Assembly: GCA_030698465.1 (NCBI GenBank) | Contig: JAUYJZ010000014.1 | Coordinates: 1 to 41,646 of the forward strand | DNA from: a bacterium | GTDB lineage: Bacteria; Patescibacteriota; Minisyncoccia; Minisyncoccales; UBA10102 | DNA length: 41,646 nt | Direction of reading: 5' to 3' | Shown here: positions 38,783-41,646 of the stretch, piece by piece | Layout: each line of letters opens with the position of its first letter | How positions within the stretch are numbered: position 1 is the first letter of the stretch | The notes under the pieces: model-generated | Told to the model about the DNA's origin: nothing | What the model saw: the letters and a program-made list of their open reading frames with translations, nothing else | The model's database searches: none | Position numbers and translations under genes: made by a program

Positions 38783-39208
38783 ATGGCATCCCGGCACCTA
38801 TCCCGTTCCATTGCTATGCAAACCCTATATGAGTGGGACTTTTCAGGCCAAAAAGGTGATATTTCATCTCTTGCGGAAAAGAATATTAAAGAGTTTGGCC
38901 CGGGTTTGGAAGATGTAAACAAGGACTTTATCCGAACACTGGTTACAGGAGTATTAAGACACCGCACCTCCATTGACCAGATTATCGTAAAAGCGGCCCC
39001 AGAATGGCCCTTGGACCAAATTACCATGGTGGACCGCAATGTCCTGCGTCTAGGACTCTTTGAGCTTTTATACGGCAATAAGGAAGAGGTTCCACCCAAG
39101 GTTGCCATTAACGAGGCCATTGAACTGGCAAAGAACTTTTCCGGGGAATCTTCCGGCAAGTTCGTGAACGGGGTATTGGGAACGGTATTTCGAGAATTAG
39201 AAACATAG
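38783..39208 (+). CDS. nusB: Transcription antitermination protein NusB
   Basis: 141 residues. All-helical RNA-binding protein that acts with S10 at boxA sites in rRNA operons. Family pattern: RHLSRSIAMQTLYEWDFSG, FIRTLVTGVLRHRTSIDQII, WPLDQITMVDRNVLRLGLFELLYG-like segment, PPKVAINEAIELAKNFSG and SGKFVNGVLGTVFREL. It lies 6 bases after rpmF, and an ACCCCG repeat follows. Confidence 0.95.
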   Translation: MASRHLSRSIAMQTLYEWDFSGQKGDISSLAEKNIKEFGPGLEDVNKDFIRTLVTGVLRHRTSIDQIIVKAAPEWPLDQITMVDRNVLRLGLFELLYGNKEEVPPKVAINEAIELAKNFSGESSGKFVNGVLGTVFRELET

Positions 39209-39220
39209 GAAACGAAATGA

Positions 39221-39357
39221 ACCCCGTACTGAAAATTAGACCGTGCTGTTTCTCGCCAAAACACATCATTTAATCCATTATGAAGTCATCAAACCAAACA
39301 CCAACAATGGTCGCATATGTCGCACGTCAAGAGAAGTCTAATTTCTAGTACCGGGAT
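39221..39357. repeat. ACCCCG-type imperfect inverted-repeat pair between nusB and rnc
   Basis: ACCCCGTACTGAAAATTAGA (39221-39240) is nearly complementary to 39337-39357 (TCTAATTTCTAGTACCGGGAT), about 17 pairs with small bulges. The right arm overlaps the rnc ATG at 39356. The interior has no gene. Confidence 0.65.
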
Positions 39358-40054
39358 GAACGACATTGAAGAGTTTGAAAAAGAAACCGACATTGTTTTT
39401 AAAAACAAAGACCTCTTAAAGCAAGCATTCACCCATCGCTCTTATTTAAACGAGAATCCGGGCTTTGATCTCCAGCATAACGAGCGCATGGAATTTTTAG
39501 GAGACGCGGTATTAGAACTTGTGGTGACCGAGTACCTCTACGAGCAGCATCCCGACAAACCAGAAGGGGAACTGACCACCTGGAGAGCCGCCCTGGTAAA
39601 CGCCAGAATGCTGGCGATTGTGGCAAAAGATTTGCAGCTTGGAGATTATTTACTCTTGTCGAAAGGTGAAACAAGGGAAACTGGTAAGGCAAGAGACTAC
39701 ATCTTAGCTAACGCTACAGAAGCCCTTATCGGAGCTCTCTACCTTGACCAAGGGTTAAAAATATGTCACAAGGTTATTGAGCGATACATCCTAAGCAAAC
39801 TGCCAGAGATTTTAAAGGAGAAACTCTTTGAAGATGCCAAGTCCCGTTTCCAGGAGCTTGCCCAAGAAAAGACCGGTATTACTCCAAACTACCAGGTATT
39901 GGCAGAATGGGGTCCAGATCACGAAAAACACTTTAGGATGGCAGTCCTTGTGGGGAAAGACGTGATGGCAGAAGGAGAAGGAACTTCAAAACAAGAGGCA
40001 GAACAGGATGCGGCAAGAGCTGCATTAGAAAAACATGAAAAAAATTGGGGTTGA
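39356..40054 (+). CDS. rnc: Ribonuclease III
   Basis: 232 residues from the ATG at 39356; an upstream in-frame ATG at 39317 would add 13 residues encoded by the inverted repeat. dsRNA endonuclease for rRNA and mRNA processing. Signature HNERMEFLGDAVLELVVTEYLY (catalytic Glu/Asp), ATEALIGALYLDQG with the second acidic pair, and the C-terminal dsRNA-binding domain DAKSRFQELAQEKTGITPNY to GEGTSKQEAEQDAARAAL. Normal length. Followed by two hairpins. Confidence 0.96.
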   Translation: MNDIEEFEKETDIVFKNKDLLKQAFTHRSYLNENPGFDLQHNERMEFLGDAVLELVVTEYLYEQHPDKPEGELTTWRAALVNARMLAIVAKDLQLGDYLLLSKGETRETGKARDYILANATEALIGALYLDQGLKICHKVIERYILSKLPEILKEKLFEDAKSRFQELAQEKTGITPNYQVLAEWGPDHEKHFRMAVLVGKDVMAEGEGTSKQEAEQDAARAALEKHEKNWG

Positions 40055-40118
40055 AGCAAACTGCTTTGCTTCAACAGGCACTTTAGGCGAAGCTCCTGCG
40101 GAGCCGTAAAAAAGTGCC
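40051..40118 (+). other. Two hairpins after rnc
   Basis: TTGAAGCAAA-CTGC-TTTGCTTCAA (40051-40074) is a perfect 10-bp stem that includes the rnc stop. It is followed by GGCACTTT/AAAGTGCC (40077-40084/40111-40118), enclosing GCTCC-TGC-GGAGC. No T run follows. They could be termination, stability or RNase III-processing structures. Confidence 0.7.
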
Positions 40119-40139
40119 CCGGGCTCAAATTAAAATATT

Positions 40140-40145
40140 TATAAT
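40140..40145 (+). promoter_or_regulatory. rpsP -10 element next to the start codon
   Basis: TATAAT ends 8 bases before the rpsP ATG at 40154, compatible with a leaderless transcript. No Shine-Dalgarno site is present and the -35 region is poor. Confidence 0.55.
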
Positions 40146-40153
40146 CTAGAACT

Positions 40154-40597
40154 ATGCTAACCATACGACTACAACGAAAAGGAAAAAAGAACCAGCCATT
40201 CTTTAAGATAATAGTGACAGAAGAGAAAAGATCCTCCACAGGAGGCCGCTTTGTAGAAGAGTTGGGATTCTACAACCCTCTCACCAAGGAAAGATCTCTG
40301 AAAGGGGATAGGGCAAAATACTGGATGTCTGTTGGAGCAAAACCCTCAGATACCGTATACAACATGCTGGTAACAGAGAGTATAATTGAAGGAAAGAAAC
40401 GCCCCCAGCACAAGAAATCCAAGAAAAAGCAGCTCATCGAGCCTGAACGGCCTGAGGCAGAAGCTGCTCCTCAGCCAAAGGCTGATCAGCCTCCGGCTGA
40501 AGCTCCTGTAGCTGAAACTCCACCTCCCATAGCTCTTAACGAACCAAAGAAAGAGACTACCGAGGGTATTGACCCTTCACCTCTCCAAGGGAGGTGA
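40154..40597 (+). CDS. rpsP: Ribosomal protein S16 (bS16) with long C-terminal tail
   Basis: 147 residues; typical S16 is about 80-90. The N-terminal 80 are standard: LTIRLQRKGKKNQPFFKIIV, RFVEELGFYNPLTKERSL and KYWMSVGAKPSDTVYNML. After GKKRPQHKKSKKKQ there is a disordered Pro/Ala/Glu tail (EAEAAPQPKADQPPAEAPVA). The usual partners rimM and trmD do not follow. The last codons form a strong hairpin (40573-40583/40591-40601), which is followed at once by the promoter of the next gene. Confidence 0.94.
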   Translation: MLTIRLQRKGKKNQPFFKIIVTEEKRSSTGGRFVEELGFYNPLTKERSLKGDRAKYWMSVGAKPSDTVYNMLVTESIIEGKKRPQHKKSKKKQLIEPERPEAEAAPQPKADQPPAEAPVAETPPPIALNEPKKETTEGIDPSPLQGR

Positions 40598-40601
40598 AGG
40601 G
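40573..40601 (+). terminator. Hairpin at the rpsP 3' end
   Basis: CCCTTCACCTC (40573-40583) and GAGGTGAAGGG (40591-40601) form a perfect 11-bp stem across the rpsP stop. It is followed by TTGACAAAT instead of a T run, so it is an incomplete terminator that abuts the next -35 box. Confidence 0.6.
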
Positions 40602-40630
40602 TTGACAAATCCTAAGTTCTATGCTATACT
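40602..40630 (+). promoter_or_regulatory. Consensus promoter for the 40649 gene
   Basis: TTGACA (40602-40607), an exact 17-bp spacer, and TATACT (40625-40630). It is the best promoter in the window together with that of secE. Confidence 0.88.
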
Positions 40631-40648
40631 ACTACCATACAATGAAAT

Positions 40649-41008
40649 ATGGCTGTCAGTATAGGAGAGGTACTGACTTTTAAACGAAGACAATCTGAAT
40701 TAACAGGCAGCTCTCTTCATAAAGGAGGGCTGCCTGTTCGTTTAGACGAACAAGTACCTATAAGTCCTGACCGATATGGCAGGCTTGGACAGGAGATCTT
40801 TGAGATGCATAAGAATCAGATTGGGGCACGGCATGTAGCAAAGGCGCGGGGCTTAATGCCTCGCAATGGCGAAAAGATACTTTCTGACGGAAGTATCATC
40901 ACCAACACACAGATCCTGTACGACAGAGAACAGGGCATAGTGGAAGGAACCGCCAAGAACGGTACTTTCTTTCAAATTGCCGTCCCGCTCTCAGCCATAG
41001 GTCTCTAG
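40649..41008 (+). CDS. Hypothetical protein, 119 residues
   Basis: I do not recognise this protein. It starts MAVSIGEVLTFKRRQSELTG; an ATG at 40642 is in another frame. It is soluble, with no signal or membrane segment. There is a basic middle part (MHKNQIGARHVAKARGLMPR) and a beta-rich C-terminus (GIVEGTAKNGTFFQIAVPLS). It has a consensus promoter of its own and a strong terminator-like hairpin downstream, so it is a single-gene unit and probably well expressed. Confidence 0.7.
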   Translation: MAVSIGEVLTFKRRQSELTGSSLHKGGLPVRLDEQVPISPDRYGRLGQEIFEMHKNQIGARHVAKARGLMPRNGEKILSDGSIITNTQILYDREQGIVEGTAKNGTFFQIAVPLSAIGL

Positions 41009-41018
41009 AGGACCAGAG

Positions 41019-41060
41019 GGGTGAGCTTGCTCAAACATCTGTCAAGCAAGCTCACCCTTC
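41019..41060 (+). terminator. Terminator-like hairpin after the 40649 gene
   Basis: GGGTGAGCTTGCT (41019-41031) and AGCAAGCTCACCC (41045-41057) form a perfect 13-bp stem with a 13-base loop, followed by only TTCC. Confidence 0.7.
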
Positions 41061-41114
41061 CATTAAGTCCATAATACGATGCAACTTTATATCGTGGACT
41101 GAAAGGAGGAAAAA

Positions 41115-41351
41115 GTGAATAACCCCTTGTCCTTTCAAATCCTCTTGCAGCAATTGCGAGATGAGAATCCAATTACCGTGGAGATAAATCGTGGTTTTTC
41201 AAGGACTCTGTTCTATGAAAACAACAAATACTATGAGCAAACCCCCGGAGGAAGAAAGGAAATCTCTCTGGAGGAAGCTCAAGGATATCTCCGCGTCATG
41301 ATAGCTCGCTGGCGTCGAGAACAACGCCAGCGTCAAAGGGAGAAGAAGTGA
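41115..41351 (+). CDS. Hypothetical small protein, 78 residues
   Basis: It starts with GTG at 41115 behind a strong Shine-Dalgarno AAAGGAGG (6 bases of spacing). I do not recognise a family. The N-terminal half (LSFQILLQQLRDENPITVEI, TLFYENNKYYEQTPGG) looks beta-rich. The C-terminus is a very basic helix (YLRVMIARWRREQRQRQREKK) that could bind nucleic acid. The 3' end forms one arm of a hairpin with bases after the stop. Confidence 0.7.
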   Translation: MNNPLSFQILLQQLRDENPITVEINRGFSRTLFYENNKYYEQTPGGRKEISLEEAQGYLRVMIARWRREQRQRQREKK

Positions 41352-41578
41352 GTTAGACTATTTCAACGACTCCTTCTTCTCCTATCTCTTAAGCTCAAAA
41401 CATTGTTGTGAGTTTAAGAGATTAAAAGTACCTTGAAAACCTAATCAGTACAATAACCTAACAATTGTTAGAAAATTGTACTGATTTTCCATGGCGGCGA
41501 AATGGACATTAGCCAGAAACACTCAGAACGAATGAAAGATTTGGAGTGAAAGACAAGTGTTAGTGTTCATCTCGCCGC
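41338..41578 (+). other. Structured non-coding region at the window end
   Basis: Four structures follow each other. (a) 41338-41352 with 41369-41382, imperfect. (b) ATCTCTTAAGCTCA (41384-41397) with 41409-41422, 14 pairs including one G-T. (c) AATCAGTACAAT (41443-41454) with 41475-41486, 12 perfect pairs, enclosing the palindrome CTAACAATTGTTAG (41458-41471). (d) GCGGCGA (41494-41500) with TCGCCGC (41572-41578), extended inward by imperfect pairing. No ORF is found from 41352 to 41646. A boxA-like TGCTCTTGCAAA lies at 41600-41611. It could be a ncRNA or the leader of an operon that continues beyond the window. Confidence 0.65.
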
Positions 41579-41646
41579 TTCGGAAATAGAGTTCAGAGGT
41601 GCTCTTGCAAAAGATAGAATCTCTCCCTTGCCCGCCATAGCTTTAG

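Noticed and set aside
39317..39355. Upstream ATG extending RNase III by 13 residues
   Set aside because: The extension is encoded by an arm of the inverted repeat and is not RNase III-like; the ATG at 39356 gives the normal start. It remains possible.
40051..40118. Hairpins after rnc as a standard rho-independent terminator
   Set aside because: No T run follows either stem; kept only as unspecified hairpins.
41492..41580. Long stem at the window end as SRP RNA, tmRNA or RNase P RNA
   Set aside because: None of the conserved cores of those RNAs that I would recognise is present.

Overview
The window looks like a stretch of a Candidate Phyla Radiation (Patescibacteria) genome, most likely Parcubacteria-like. 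The inference rests on gene style, not on a search. It has compact ATGA-overlapping operons, many genes without a Shine-Dalgarno site, and reduced enzymes: ThrRS without its TGS domain, ProRS without its editing domain, RpoA without its C-terminal domain. It also has a baseplate-J-like membrane protein, a PEGA/propeller protein, stand-alone GIY-YIG and HTH-LAGLIDADG-like nucleases, and a group I intron in a tRNA gene. The standard genetic code is used and TGA acts as stop.

Layout. (1) 1-5371 (+): membrane protein, then infA-rpmJ-rpsM-rpsK-rpsD-rpoA-rplQ-rplM-rpsI. (2) 5378-6769 (-): PEGA/propeller protein, convergent with rpsI. (3) 6791-14535 (+): Nudix hydrolase, murA, mreB, holB-like, frr, rseP-like protease, proS and a second mreB. 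(4) 14670-17005 (+): gatC-gatA and a HEPN-like membrane protein. (5) 17002-18554: on the - strand an HTH-LAGLIDADG-like nuclease gene directly follows a tRNA-Met(CAT) gene split by a 243-nt group I intron. Divergent from it are tRNA-Met/Ile2(CAT), tRNA-Asp and a GIY-YIG gene. (6) 18684-24885 (+): pyrE-like, pyrB, a single-chain mitochondrial-type PheRS, gyrB, secE, nusG and rplK. (7) 24882-28009: a dTMP/pyrimidine nucleotide cluster (dcd, thyA, folA, dUTPase-like) and a transglutaminase-like protein. (8) gatB (+), then a long - strand block 29488-37208: miaA, membrane protein, thrS, dnaE. (9) 37209-41351: GIY-YIG gene and tandem palindromic elements, then rnhB, rpmF, nusB, rnc, rpsP and two small unknown genes. 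(10) 41352-41646: no gene, but several strong hairpins.

The most unusual content lies between genes. Four copies (2768-2863, 7494-7586, 37584-37681, 37726-37823) of a roughly 95-bp element share conserved loop sequences and a TGTGATC/TGTGACC right end. Their three stems differ in sequence but stay paired, which is the signature of selection on a folded RNA or ssDNA. Two copies lie in tandem next to a GIY-YIG nuclease gene that is itself exactly bracketed by a perfect 15-bp inverted repeat. A second class of inverted-repeat pairs starting ACCCCG occupies several other intergenic gaps, often touching a stop or start codon. A 132-bp three-way-junction palindrome lies before miaA. My leading hypothesis is a palindrome/GIY-YIG nuclease system analogous to REP-RAYT units; this is inference.
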